A stretch of 28,873 nt of DNA, from NCBI GenBank assembly GCA_040414855.1, contig JBEDUQ010000283.1, positions 1 to 28,873 on the forward strand, in the 5' to 3' direction. The DNA comes from DASVXQ01 sp040414855 (GTDB lineage Bacteria > Actinomycetota > CALGFH01). Made by a program: the position numbers and the translations under genes. Positions 6,842 to 15,288 of the stretch are shown piece after piece (position 1 is the first letter of the stretch; every line of letters starts with the position of its first letter). The notes beneath the pieces are model-generated. The model did not search any database. It was not told where the DNA came from and saw only the letters and a program-made list of their open reading frames with translations.

Positions 6842-7846
6842 ATGGCCACGGTCTACTACGACGACGACGCCGATCTCGGCCTGGTCCAGTCAAGAAAGGT
6901 CGCCGTGCTCGGGTACGGCTCGCAGGGTCACGCCCACGCGCTGAACCTGAAGGACTCCGGCTGCGAGGTCCGCGTCGGCCTCGCCGAGGGCTCCAAGAGC
7001 CGCGCCAAGGCCGAGGCGGCCGGCCTGGAGGTACTCAGCGCGGGCGAGGCGTGCGGGTGGGCCGACCTGATCATGGTGCTGGTGCCCGACACGGTCCAGC
7101 GCCACCTCTACGCCAGCGACATCGCCCCCAACCTGCGCCCGGGCGACGCGCTGTTCTTCGCGCACGGCTTCAACATCCACTTCGGCTACGTCGAGCCGCC
7201 GCAGGGCGTCGACGTGGCGATGGTCGCGCCCAAGGGCCCCGGCCACCTGGTCCGGCGCCAGTTCGAGGAGGGCCAGGGCACGCCCTGCCTGGTCGCGGTC
7301 GCCCAGGACGCCAGCGGCAAGGCATGGGACCTGGCCAAGTCGTACGCCCGCGGGATCGGCGGGACCAGGGCGGGCACCCTGGTCACCACCTTCCAGGAAG
7401 AGACCGAGACCGACCTGTTCGGCGAGCAGACGGTCCTCTGCGGCGGCGTGACCGCGCTCATCAAGTCCGGCTTCGACACCCTGGTGAAGGCCGGCTACCA
7501 GCCCGAGGTCGCCTACTTCGAGTGCCTCCACGAGCTGAAGATGATCGTCGACATGATCTACGAGGGCGGTCTCAAGTGGATGCGCTACTCGGTCTCCGAC
7601 ACGGCCGAGTACGGCGACTACAGCCGCGGCCCGCGGGTGATCAACGACGACGTCCGGGCCGAGATGGAACGGATCCTCGGCGAGATCCGCTCCGGCGCGT
7701 TCGCCCGCGAGTGGGTCGCCGAGGACGACGCCGGCCGGCCGAACTTCAACCGCATGCGCGCCGAGGCGCGGGACAGCCAGATCGAGCGGACCGGCAGGCC
7801 GCTGCGCGGGATGATGTCCTGGCTTCGGCGACCAGAAGAGGACTGA
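6842..7846 (+). CDS. ilvC: Ketol-acid reductoisomerase (NADP+), class I
   Basis: A 334-aa enzyme that isomerises and reduces 2-acetolactate or 2-aceto-2-hydroxybutyrate to the dihydroxy acids, the step after IlvBN. The Rossmann motif GYGSQGHAHALNL starts at residue 24, and the beta2-alphaB loop contains GSKSR, typical of NADPH users. The C-terminal knotted domain carries the Mg ligands (ETDLFGEQTVLCGG; YFECLHELK). The short length marks class I. ATG 6842 follows AGGAGGT at 6823-6829 and a nearer GAGGA. It sits 42 nt after ilvN in the same operon. Confidence 0.97.
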   Translation: MATVYYDDDADLGLVQSRKVAVLGYGSQGHAHALNLKDSGCEVRVGLAEGSKSRAKAEAAGLEVLSAGEACGWADLIMVLVPDTVQRHLYASDIAPNLRPGDALFFAHGFNIHFGYVEPPQGVDVAMVAPKGPGHLVRRQFEEGQGTPCLVAVAQDASGKAWDLAKSYARGIGGTRAGTLVTTFQEETETDLFGEQTVLCGGVTALIKSGFDTLVKAGYQPEVAYFECLHELKMIVDMIYEGGLKWMRYSVSDTAEYGDYSRGPRVINDDVRAEMERILGEIRSGAFAREWVAEDDAGRPNFNRMRAEARDSQIERTGRPLRGMMSWLRRPEED

Positions 7847-7855
7847 TCGCGGCAG

Positions 7856-9505
7856 ATGGCGCTGATACTCGTCGCTGAACCGCTGGCCGCGGCCGGCGTG
7901 GAGCTGCTGCGCGCCCACCACGACGTGGACGCCCGCTCGGGCATGACCCGGCAGGAGCTGCTCGAGGCGGTCCGGAACGCCGACGCGCTGATCGTGCGCT
8001 CGGCGACCACCGTCGACGCCGAGGTGCTGGAGGCTGGCCGCGAGCTGAAGGTCGTCGGCCGCGCCGGCATCGGCCTGGACAACGTCGACGTGGACACCGC
8101 CACCCGGCTCGGGATCATGGTGGTCAACGCGCCGCAGTCGAACGTGATCTCGGCGGCGGAGCACACCATCGCGCTGATCCTGGCGCAGGCGCGCAACATC
8201 CCGAGGGCGGACGCCGCGCTCCGGGTCGGCCGCTGGGAGCGCTCGCGCTTCCAGGGCGCCGAGCTGTACGGCAAGACCCTGGGGATCGTCGGGCTCGGCA
8301 GGGTGGGAACGCTGGTCGCCCAGCGGATGCTCGCCTTCGGCATGCGCCTGGTCGCCTACGACCCGTACGTGAGCCGCGAGCGCGCCGCCCAGCTCGGCGT
8401 CGAGCTGGGCAGCCTCGGCGAGGTCCTGGCCAGGGCCGACGTGATCACCGTGCACCTGCCCAAGACGCCGGAGACGGTCGGGCTGCTGGGCGAGCGCGAG
8501 CTGGCGGCGACCAAGCCGGGCGCCCGCCTGGTCAACGCCGCCCGCGGCGGGATCGTCGACGAGACCGCCCTGGCCAAGGCGGTCGAGTCGGGGCACCTGT
8601 CTGGCGCGGCCCTCGACGTCTTCAACCAGGAGCCGGCCACCTCGAGCCCGCTGTTCGGCCTGGACAACGTGGTGGTCACCCCGCACCTGGGGGCATCGAC
8701 CGCCGAGGCGCAGGACAAGGCCGGCATCACCATCGCCGAGCAGGTCATGCTCGCCCTGGCCGGCCAGTTCGTGCCCAACGCCGTCAACGTCGACGCCGGA
8801 CCGGTGCCCGACGCGCTGCGGAGCTTCCTGCCGCTGGTCACCAAGCTCGGCCGCATCTACACGGCGCTGGCCAGCGGGGGGCCGAGCGGCCGCGCTGCCG
8901 CGCTCGGCGGCGGGCGCCTCAACGTCGACTACGTCGGCGGGCTGGCCGACGAGGACACCCGGGTCCTGAACCTGGCGATCCTCAAGGGGATGTTCAGCCC
9001 GGTGGTCAGCGAGCCGGTCACCTTCGTGAACGCGCCGCTGCTGGCGGCGGAGCGCGGGATCGAGATCACCGAGACCAAGTCCCGTTCGAGCAAGGACTGG
9101 GTCAACCTGGTCGCGCTCTCCGGCGAGGGCGCGCGGGGGCCGGTGAGCGTGGCCGGCACCACGGTCGGGCCACGCGACGCGGAGCGCCTGGTCGAGATCA
9201 ACGGCATCCCCGTGGACCTGGCCCCCTCCGACCACATGGCCTTCCTGTTCTACGAGGACCGGCCGGGCGTGATCGGCAGGGTCGGGACGATCCTCGGTCA
9301 GGCCGGCGTGAACATCGCGAGCATGCAGGTCGGCCGCCGCCGGCAGGGCGGCGAGGCGCTGATGGCGCTGACGGTCGACAGCGTGATCCCGCCCGGGGTG
9401 CTCGACCGGGTGATGGCCGAGGTGGGCGCCCACGATGGCACCTTCCTCAATCTGAGCCTGCCGGAGCGCACCAGCTCCGGCGAGGCTTCGGAAGCGGGCG
9501 CGTGA
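7856..9505 (+). CDS. serA: D-3-phosphoglycerate dehydrogenase, long ACT-domain form
   Basis: A 549-aa NAD-dependent enzyme that oxidises 3-phosphoglycerate to 3-phosphohydroxypyruvate, the entry to serine synthesis. The substrate-binding domain is split around the NAD-binding domain (GIVGLGRVGTLVAQRM; NAARGGIVDETAL; PHLGAST with the catalytic His). An intervening domain like that of the mycobacterial enzyme follows (about 320-455), and a C-terminal ACT domain (FYEDRPGVIGRVGTIL) usually binds serine for feedback control. It starts 9 nt after ilvC with only a weak, distant purine-rich site (AAGAGGA, 13 nt away), so translation may depend on coupling to ilvC. The codon for its stop overlaps the leuA leader ORF. 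Confidence 0.95.
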   Translation: MALILVAEPLAAAGVELLRAHHDVDARSGMTRQELLEAVRNADALIVRSATTVDAEVLEAGRELKVVGRAGIGLDNVDVDTATRLGIMVVNAPQSNVISAAEHTIALILAQARNIPRADAALRVGRWERSRFQGAELYGKTLGIVGLGRVGTLVAQRMLAFGMRLVAYDPYVSRERAAQLGVELGSLGEVLARADVITVHLPKTPETVGLLGERELAATKPGARLVNAARGGIVDETALAKAVESGHLSGAALDVFNQEPATSSPLFGLDNVVVTPHLGASTAEAQDKAGITIAEQVMLALAGQFVPNAVNVDAGPVPDALRSFLPLVTKLGRIYTALASGGPSGRAAALGGGRLNVDYVGGLADEDTRVLNLAILKGMFSPVVSEPVTFVNAPLLAAERGIEITETKSRSSKDWVNLVALSGEGARGPVSVAGTTVGPRDAERLVEINGIPVDLAPSDHMAFLFYEDRPGVIGRVGTILGQAGVNIASMQVGRRRQGGEALMALTVDSVIPPGVLDRVMAEVGAHDGTFLNLSLPERTSSGEASEAGA

Positions 9506-9618
9506 TGCGGATGATCTCCGTGGCGCCGAGCCTTCTGGTCCTTCGCTGCCGTGGAGCGGCCTGTGCCGGCCGCCCCACGGCGAGCAGCGACGGTGCGAAG
9601 GAACTGGAAGCGACGTGA
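9505..9618 (+). CDS. Putative leuA leader peptide (37 codons, Leu-Leu-Val-Leu run)
   Basis: A 37-codon ORF beginning at ATG 9505, overlapping the serA stop by one base (TGATG), and ending at 9618, 17 nt before the leuA start. Codons 10-13 (9532-9543) are CTT CTG GTC CTT, encoding Leu-Leu-Val-Leu, with CTT rare in this genome. Five bases later a strong hairpin begins, inside the ORF. The sequence context SLLVLRCRG followed by a hairpin is what I would expect of an actinobacterial leuA leader; leader-peptide or pseudoknot control of leuA has been proposed in that group. The start codon is uncertain (ATG 9511 is also possible). The role is inferred. Confidence 0.6.
   Translation: MRMISVAPSLLVLRCRGAACAGRPTASSDGAKELEAT
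9548..9581 (+). promoter_or_regulatory. leuA leader hairpin
   Basis: GCCGTGG (9548-9554) pairs with CCACGGC (9575-9581). After a 2x2 internal loop, CGGCC (9557-9561) pairs with GGCCG (9568-9572) around a 6-nt loop. It starts 5 nt after the Leu/Val codon run of the leader ORF, so a stalled ribosome would touch it. No T tract follows, so control could be translational and not by termination. Confidence 0.55.
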
Positions 9619-9634
9619 CCACAGGAGGAGCGCG

Positions 9635-11188
9635 GTGTCGGACCGCATCATCATCTTCGATACGACGCTGAGAGACGGCGAGCAGGCTCCCGGCATCAAC
9701 CTGAACGACAAGGCCAAGCTGGAGATCGCCGAGCAGCTCGCACGGCTGGGCGTCGACGTGATCGAGGCCGGATTCCCGGTCGCCAGCCAGGGCGACTTCG
9801 AGGCGGTGCGGACGATCGCACGAACGGTCGGCGGCGCGACCATCGCCGGGCTGGCGCGCGCCAACGCCGGCGACGTGGACCGCTGCTGGGAGGCCGTCAA
9901 GGACGCGGAGCGCTCGCGCATCCACGTGTTCATGTCGACCAGCCCCAGCCACATGGAGCACATGCTGCGGATGAGCCCGGAGCAGGTGCTGGAGGCGACC
10001 AGGTCGTCGGTCGGCCGGGCCAGGGAGCACTGCACCGACGTCGAGTTCAGCCCGCAGGACGCGACCCGCACGCCGATGGAGTTCCTGCTCCAGGTGGTCC
10101 AGGTCGCGGTCGAGGCGGGCGCCACCACCCTGAACATCCCCGACACCGTCGGCTACGCGATGCCGTGGGGCTTCGCGGACATGATCCGCCGGATCCGCGA
10201 GGAGGTCCCCGGCGACTACATCCTGTCGTCGCACTGCCACAACGACCTGGGGCTGGCCACCGCGAACTCGCTGGCGGCGGTCGGCGCCGGCGTCCGTCAG
10301 ATCGAGGTCTGCGTCAACGGTATCGGCGAGCGGGCGGGCAACGCCTCGCTCGAGGAGGTCGTGATGGGCCTGCGGACCCGCCGCGACCAGTTCGGCGGGC
10401 TCACCACCGGCGTCAACACCGAGGAGATCGTGCGCACCTCGCGGATGGTGTCGCGGCTCACCGGCTACCCGGTCCAGTACAACAAGGCGGTCGTCGGCAA
10501 GAACGCCTTCGCCCACGAGTCCGGCATCCACCAGCACGGCGTGCTGTCGGACCGCTCGACCTACGAGATCATCGACGCCCGCGAGGTCGGCGGCGAGGCC
10601 GCGCAGATCGTCCTGGGCAAGCACTCCGGCCGCCACGCGGTCGCCGACGGCCTCGCCAAGCTCGGCTACGTGCTGGACCGCGCCGGCCTGGACCGGGCCT
10701 TCACCCGCTTCAAGGAACTGGCCGACAAGAAGCCCCGCATCACCGAGGCCGACCTCGAGGCGATCGTGACCGACGAGGTCCTGTCCGCCGAGGAGACCTG
10801 GACGCTGATCGGCATCCAGGTGGCCGGCGGCACCGCGCTGTCGCCGACCGCGACGGTCCGGGTCGGCCACGAGGGCGGCGTGATCCAGGAGTCGGCGATC
10901 GGCGACGGCATGGTCGACGCCGCCTGCGCCGCGATCGCCAAGGCGGTGGGCGTGGACGCCGCGCTGATCGAGTTCAACGTCGCCGCGGTGACCGGCGGCA
11001 GCGACGCGCTCGGCGAGGTGTCGGTCCAGGTCGAGGCCCGCTCGGGCAGCTCGGCGGGCATGCGAGTAGTCGGGCGCGCCGTCGCCACCGACATCGTGGA
11101 GGCATCGGCGCGCGCCTACCTCCAGGCCGTGAACAAGCTTTCCCGCTCCCGGCCCCGAATGACCGAGGAGATCGGGAAACCCGGGTAG
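9635..11188 (+). CDS. leuA: 2-isopropylmalate synthase
   Basis: A 517-aa enzyme that condenses acetyl-CoA with 2-oxoisovalerate, the committed step of leucine synthesis. The N-terminal TIM-barrel domain (about 1-270) has DTTLRDGEQAPGINL at residue 8 onward and the divalent-metal HxH motif in SSHCHNDLGLA. A linker with GKNAFAHESGIHQ follows, and the C-terminal LeuA allosteric domain (about 390-510) normally binds leucine. The length matches the E. coli-like type I enzyme and not the longer mycobacterial form. The start is GTG 9635, with AGGAGGAG ending 4 nt upstream. A longer frame from 9551 has no homology and would run through the leader hairpin. Confidence 0.94.
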   Translation: MSDRIIIFDTTLRDGEQAPGINLNDKAKLEIAEQLARLGVDVIEAGFPVASQGDFEAVRTIARTVGGATIAGLARANAGDVDRCWEAVKDAERSRIHVFMSTSPSHMEHMLRMSPEQVLEATRSSVGRAREHCTDVEFSPQDATRTPMEFLLQVVQVAVEAGATTLNIPDTVGYAMPWGFADMIRRIREEVPGDYILSSHCHNDLGLATANSLAAVGAGVRQIEVCVNGIGERAGNASLEEVVMGLRTRRDQFGGLTTGVNTEEIVRTSRMVSRLTGYPVQYNKAVVGKNAFAHESGIHQHGVLSDRSTYEIIDAREVGGEAAQIVLGKHSGRHAVADGLAKLGYVLDRAGLDRAFTRFKELADKKPRITEADLEAIVTDEVLSAEETWTLIGIQVAGGTALSPTATVRVGHEGGVIQESAIGDGMVDAACAAIAKAVGVDAALIEFNVAAVTGGSDALGEVSVQVEARSGSSAGMRVVGRAVATDIVEASARAYLQAVNKLSRSRPRMTEEIGKPG

Positions 11189-11221
11189 CCCCGGGTTGTA
11201 CGAACGAAGGAGCAAGACCCG

Positions 11222-11410
11222 ATGACCAAACGACCAACCAGCACGCGACCTCGGGCGGCCGACGAGGCCCATGCGGCGATGGCCAGGGTGTTCGGCGTCA
11301 ACGTCGAGCCGGGAGACGGGCCGTCCTCGGCTTTCAGCGCGCCGGAGCCGGCGATGGAGGAGGCCGAGCGCCGCGCCGCGCTCGGCCGCGTCTTCGGAAC
11401 CGAGGTCTGA
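11222..11410 (+). CDS. 62-aa unknown protein between leuA and leuB, duplicated RVFG motif
   Basis: I do not recognise this protein. ATG 11222 has AAGGAG 9 nt upstream, and the stop overlaps the leuB ATG (TGATG), so it appears translated and coupled to leuB. The N-terminus is basic (MTKRPTSTRPR). The same element occurs twice: HAAMARVFGVNV at residues 17-28 and RAALGRVFGTEV at residues 51-62, each a short amphipathic helix ending in RVFGxxV, separated by a Pro/Ser/Ala-rich linker. No transmembrane or signal segment is seen. G/C-ending codons dominate. Two identical short helical motifs on a flexible linker suggest a bivalent peptide that docks onto a partner enzyme, but that is inference. Confidence 0.72.
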   Translation: MTKRPTSTRPRAADEAHAAMARVFGVNVEPGDGPSSAFSAPEPAMEEAERRAALGRVFGTEV

Positions 11411-12477
11411 TGGCGCAGCGCACCCACACGGTCGCCAGCCTGCCCGGCGACGGCATCGGTCCAGAGGTGGTCGCCGAAGCGCGAAAGGCGGCCGACGCCG
11501 CCTCCTCGCGCTTCGGCTTCGGCCTCGACTGGGTCGACTACGACCTCGGCGCCGACCGCTACCTGCGCACCGGCGAGGTCCTGCCCGACACCGTCCTCAA
11601 GGAGCTGGGCGAGACCTCGGCGATCCTGCTCGGCGCGGTCGGCCGCCCCGACGTCGCCCCCGGCGTCCTGGAGCGAGGGCTGCTGCTGAGGCTCCGCTTC
11701 GAGCTGGACCTGTACGTCAACCTCCGTCCCGTCCGGCTCTACCCCGGGGTGGCCCCGGTGCTGGCGGGCAAGGGCCCCGAGGACATCGACCTGGTGGTGG
11801 TCCGCGAGAACACCGAGGGGCCCTACGTCGGCGCCGGCGGGGTCGCCCATCGCGGCACCCTCGCCGAGATCGCCACCGAGACCTCCCTCAACTCCCGCGC
11901 CGGGGTCGAGCGCTGCGTGCGCTACGCGGCCTCCAAGGCGCTGGAGCGCGACGGAAGGCTCACGCTGGTCCACAAGACCAACGTGCTCACGCAGTCCGGC
12001 GACCTGTGGATGCGGACGGCCGCCGAGGTGGCCGGCCAGACCGGCGTCCGCCTCGACTACTGCCACGTCGACGCCGCCTGCCTCTACCTGGTCAGCGATC
12101 CTGGCCGCTTCAGCGTGATCGTCACCGACAACCTCTTCGGCGACATCCTGACCGACCTGGGCGCCGCCATCGCCGGCGGCCTCGGCACCGCGGCGAGCGC
12201 CAACCTCAACCCCGACGGGGCGGGCGGCGCGGCCGGTGGGCCGTCGCTGTTCGAGCCGGTGCACGGCTCGGCGCCCGACATCGCCGGGACCGGCAGGGCG
12301 AACCCGATCGCCGCGGTGCTGTCAGCGGGGCTCATGCTCGACCATCTCGGCGAGCGCGAGGCGGCCGCGGCGCTCGAGCGGGCGACCGTGGCGGTCCTGC
12401 CTGGTGCTGCGCGATACTCGACGCAGGAGATCGGGGACCAGATCGCCGTCGCGGTAGCGCGCGAGGTGAGCGCGTAA
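11410..12477 (+). CDS. leuB: 3-isopropylmalate dehydrogenase
   Basis: A 355-aa NAD- and Mg-dependent decarboxylating dehydrogenase that converts 3-isopropylmalate to the precursor of 2-oxoisocaproate in leucine synthesis. It has the family N-terminus (LPGDGIGPEVVAEA), the substrate-binding arginines in LRLRFELDLYVNLRPVR, the catalytic region VHKTNVL, the metal-binding aspartates in IVTDNLFGDILTDLGA, and the nucleotide-binding EPVHGSAPDIAGTGRANPIA. The ATG overlaps the stop of the preceding small ORF. leuC and leuD, needed between LeuA and LeuB, are not in this window. Confidence 0.95.
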   Translation: MAQRTHTVASLPGDGIGPEVVAEARKAADAASSRFGFGLDWVDYDLGADRYLRTGEVLPDTVLKELGETSAILLGAVGRPDVAPGVLERGLLLRLRFELDLYVNLRPVRLYPGVAPVLAGKGPEDIDLVVVRENTEGPYVGAGGVAHRGTLAEIATETSLNSRAGVERCVRYAASKALERDGRLTLVHKTNVLTQSGDLWMRTAAEVAGQTGVRLDYCHVDAACLYLVSDPGRFSVIVTDNLFGDILTDLGAAIAGGLGTAASANLNPDGAGGAAGGPSLFEPVHGSAPDIAGTGRANPIAAVLSAGLMLDHLGEREAAAALERATVAVLPGAARYSTQEIGDQIAVAVAREVSA

Positions 12478-12575
12478 GCACTCGCGTAAGCACGACGACC
12501 AGCGGCGCGGCCCGGGATCCAGGGGGCATGAGCGACGAGGCGGAGCCCCCGGACCGGACAAGGGAGGTTGGGATC

Positions 12576-13493
12576 ATGCCGATCGAGGCGACCCGCAAGA
12601 TCTGGATGGACGGCGAGTACGTTGACTGGGACAAGGCCAACGTGCACGTCCTGACCCCGTCACTGCATTACGGCTGGGGGGTCTTCGAGGGCATCCGTGC
12701 TTACGAGACCGACGCCGGCACGGCCGTGTTCCGGTTGACCGACCACATGAAGCGGCTCTTCCGGAGCGCGAAGATCTACCACATGGAGCCCCCGGTCTCG
12801 CTCGAGGGCGCGGTGAAGGTGACCAAGGACCTGGTCACCATGAACGAGGTGAAGAGCTGCTACATCCGGCCGCTCGTCTACCTCGGCTACGGCGAGATCG
12901 GCCTCAACCCGCTCAACAGCCCGGTGCGGATGATGATCGCCTGCTGGCCGTGGGGCGCCTACCTCGGCGAGGAGGGCTTCGAGCACGGCGTGCGCGCCAA
13001 GGTCAGCTCGTGGCGCAGGCTCGACGCCAACATCATCCCGCCGGCCGCCAAGGCGACCGGGCAGTACCTGAACTCCTCCCTCGCCAAGGCCGAGGCGCTC
13101 AAGGCCGGCTACGACGAGGGCATCCTGCTGAACCCGAACGGCTACGTGACCGACGGCTCCGGCGAGAACGTGTTCATCGTGCGCGACGGCACGCTGCTGA
13201 CGCCGCCGCCGTCCGCCGGCTGCCTGGCGGGGATCACCAGGGACAGCATCCTGCGGATCGCCGCCGACGAAGGCGTCCCGGTCCGCGAGACCGACCTCGT
13301 CCGCACCGACCTGTACCTGGCCGACGAGGCCTTCTTCACCGGCACGGCAGCGGAGGTCGTGCCAATCCGGGAGGTGGATGACCGGGTCCTCGGCGACCCG
13401 GGCCCGATTACCCGGCGGGTGCAGGAGGTGTTCATGGCCGCCATCCACGGCCAGCACGCGCGCTACAAGGAGTGGGCCGAGCCGGTCGGCTAG
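12576..13493 (+). CDS. ilvE: Branched-chain amino acid aminotransferase
   Basis: A 305-aa fold-type IV PLP enzyme that transfers an amino group between glutamate and the 2-oxo acids of valine, leucine and isoleucine, the last step of all three pathways. The PLP lysine is Lys159 in IPPAAKATGQYLNS, the same position as in E. coli IlvE. HYGWGVFEGIRAY and the phosphate-binding GSGENVFIV are also typical. ATG 12576 was chosen for AGGGAGG 8 nt upstream; an in-frame ATG at 12528 would add 16 residues with no homology. It follows leuB by 98 nt and ends just before a strong hairpin. Confidence 0.95.
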   Translation: MPIEATRKIWMDGEYVDWDKANVHVLTPSLHYGWGVFEGIRAYETDAGTAVFRLTDHMKRLFRSAKIYHMEPPVSLEGAVKVTKDLVTMNEVKSCYIRPLVYLGYGEIGLNPLNSPVRMMIACWPWGAYLGEEGFEHGVRAKVSSWRRLDANIIPPAAKATGQYLNSSLAKAEALKAGYDEGILLNPNGYVTDGSGENVFIVRDGTLLTPPPSAGCLAGITRDSILRIAADEGVPVRETDLVRTDLYLADEAFFTGTAAEVVPIREVDDRVLGDPGPITRRVQEVFMAAIHGQHARYKEWAEPVG

Positions 13494-13500
13494 GCCGCTC

Positions 13501-13526
13501 CCGGGCCGGTCCCGCCGCCGGCCCGG
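13501..13526 (+). terminator. GC-rich hairpin after ilvE
   Basis: A perfect 9-bp stem, CCGGGCCGG (13501-13509) with CCGGCCCGG (13518-13526), and an 8-nt loop, 7 nt beyond the ilvE stop and without a T tract. It may be a partial terminator or an RNA-stability element separating ilvE from cimA. A second hairpin, GAGGGGC (13567-13573) with GCCCCTC (13578-13584), lies just before cimA. Confidence 0.4.
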
Positions 13527-13622
13527 CGCACGCGCCGCCTCCCGCATCCCTCCCGCATCGTGGCCGGAGGGGCTGCCGCCCCTCGCCCATCGCTCATGCC
13601 GCCATCTGGAGGGAAGCTCGTC

Positions 13623-15272
13623 GTGACCGTACATCCGTCTCCGGACCAGAAAGATTCCGCACCTTCGAACAATCCCGCGTTGATCGAGACCTACGACACC
13701 ACCCTGCGGGACGGGTCGCAGCAGGTCGGTCTCAACTTCACCGTCGCCGACAAGCTGCGGGTGACCCAGCTGCTCGACGACCTCGGCGTCGACGTCATCG
13801 AGGGCGGCTGGCCGGGCTCAAACCCCAAGGACGCCGAGTACTTCGAGCGCGTCCGTGAGCTGGAGCTGCGGCACGCCACCCTCGCCGCGTTCGGCGCCAC
13901 CCGCCGTCCGCGCCGCGGCACCGACGACGACCCCAACCTGCTGGCGCTGCTCGAATCGGCCGCGCCGGTGGTCACGCTGGTCGGCAAGTCGTGGACGCTG
14001 CACGTCACCGAGGCGTTGCGCACCAGCTACGACGAGAACCTGGCGATGGTCGCCGACTCGGTCGGCTACCTGCGGGCCGCCGGCCGGCGGGTGGTCTTCG
14101 ACGCCGAGCACTTCTTCGACGGCTACCGCGCCGACCCCTCGTACGCGCTGGCGGTGGCGCGCGCGGCCGCCGAGGCCGGCGCCGGCACCGTGGTGCTGTG
14201 CGACACCAACGGCGGCACGCTGCCGAGCACGGTCGCGCGCGTGACCGGCGAGGTCCGGCGCGCGCTCGGCGACGCCTTCAAGATCGGCGTCCACTGCCAC
14301 GACGACGCCGCCTGCGCGGTGGCGAACTCGCTGGTCGCCATCGAGGCCGGCGCCGTCCACGTCCAGGGGGCGGCCAACGGCTACGGCGAGCGCTGCGGCA
14401 ACGCCGACCTGTTCGCGGTGATCGCTGGCCTGGAGCTCAAGGAGGACCGGCGCCTGCTGCCCTACGGCAGGCTGGCGGCGCTGACCTCGACCGCCCACGC
14501 GATCGCCGAGCTGGCCAACCTGCCGCCGGACGGCCGGCAGCCCTATGTCGGCTCCAGCGCGTTCGCGACCAAGGCCGGGCTGCACGCATCGGCGATCGCG
14601 CGCCGGCCCGACGCCTACAGCCACGTCGACCCCGGCGCGGTCGGCAACCGCATGCAGGTGCTGGTGAGCGAGCTGGCCGGCCGCTCCAACGTGCTCGCCA
14701 AGGCGAGCGAGCTGGGCATCGACCTCGACGACGGCACCGACCTCGGCGCCCGCGTGCTCGACCGGGTCAAGGACATGGAGCATCGCGGCTACGCCTTCGA
14801 GGCGGCCGACGCCTCCTTCGAGCTGCTGGTGCGGCGCGAGGCCGGCGACCTCGAGGCGCCGTTCGAGCTGGAGGGGTACCGCGTGATCGTCGAGCGCCGT
14901 CCCGATGGCGGCGACCTGTCCGAAGCCACCGTGCGCCTGCGGGTCAAGGGCGAGCGGGTGATCGCGGCGGGCGAGGGCGTCGGGCCGGTGCACGCGCTCG
15001 ACCAGGCCCTGCGCCGCGCGCTGAGCGGGCTGTACAGACAGCTCGAGTCGATCCGGCTGGTGGATTTCAAGGTCCGGATCATGGACGGCCGGGCGGGCAC
15101 CAGGGCGGTGACACGGGTACTGGTGACCTCCGCCGACGAGGACGGCGAATGGACCACCGTCGGGGTCTCGGACGACATCGTCACCGCGTCCTATGAGGCG
15201 CTCGGCGACGGAATCGAGTTCGGGTTGTTACGCAGCTCCGTACCGACCGCTCCAGCGTTGACCGGCCGGTAA
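13623..15272 (+). CDS. cimA: (R)-citramalate synthase
   Basis: A 549-aa member of the LeuA/HMGL superfamily that condenses pyruvate with acetyl-CoA to citramalate, giving 2-oxobutyrate for isoleucine without threonine. The TIM-barrel domain starts with TYDTTLRDGSQQVGLNF (about residue 23). VIEGGWPGSNPKDAEYF distinguishes the CimA branch from isopropylmalate synthase, and VHCHDDAACAVANSL carries the metal ligands. The C-terminal regulatory domain (about 415-535) usually binds isoleucine. The start is GTG 13623, with GGAGGG 9 nt upstream; ATG 13596 is an alternative. It is the last gene of the branched-chain cluster. Confidence 0.92.
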   Translation: MTVHPSPDQKDSAPSNNPALIETYDTTLRDGSQQVGLNFTVADKLRVTQLLDDLGVDVIEGGWPGSNPKDAEYFERVRELELRHATLAAFGATRRPRRGTDDDPNLLALLESAAPVVTLVGKSWTLHVTEALRTSYDENLAMVADSVGYLRAAGRRVVFDAEHFFDGYRADPSYALAVARAAAEAGAGTVVLCDTNGGTLPSTVARVTGEVRRALGDAFKIGVHCHDDAACAVANSLVAIEAGAVHVQGAANGYGERCGNADLFAVIAGLELKEDRRLLPYGRLAALTSTAHAIAELANLPPDGRQPYVGSSAFATKAGLHASAIARRPDAYSHVDPGAVGNRMQVLVSELAGRSNVLAKASELGIDLDDGTDLGARVLDRVKDMEHRGYAFEAADASFELLVRREAGDLEAPFELEGYRVIVERRPDGGDLSEATVRLRVKGERVIAAGEGVGPVHALDQALRRALSGLYRQLESIRLVDFKVRIMDGRAGTRAVTRVLVTSADEDGEWTTVGVSDDIVTASYEALGDGIEFGLLRSSVPTAPALTGR

Positions 15273-15288
15273 AGAGGAATCGGGCATG

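Noticed and set aside
6890..11272. A minus-strand open frame of about 1460 codons antisense to ilvC, serA and leuA
   Set aside because: It mirrors strongly conserved genes, is rich in Arg/Gly/Ala/Asp without any recognisable fold, and is what GC-rich coding DNA produces on the opposite strand.
12528..12575. Earlier in-frame ATG for ilvE adding 16 residues
   Set aside because: The extra residues have no family counterpart, and the strong AGGGAGG site is positioned for ATG 12576.
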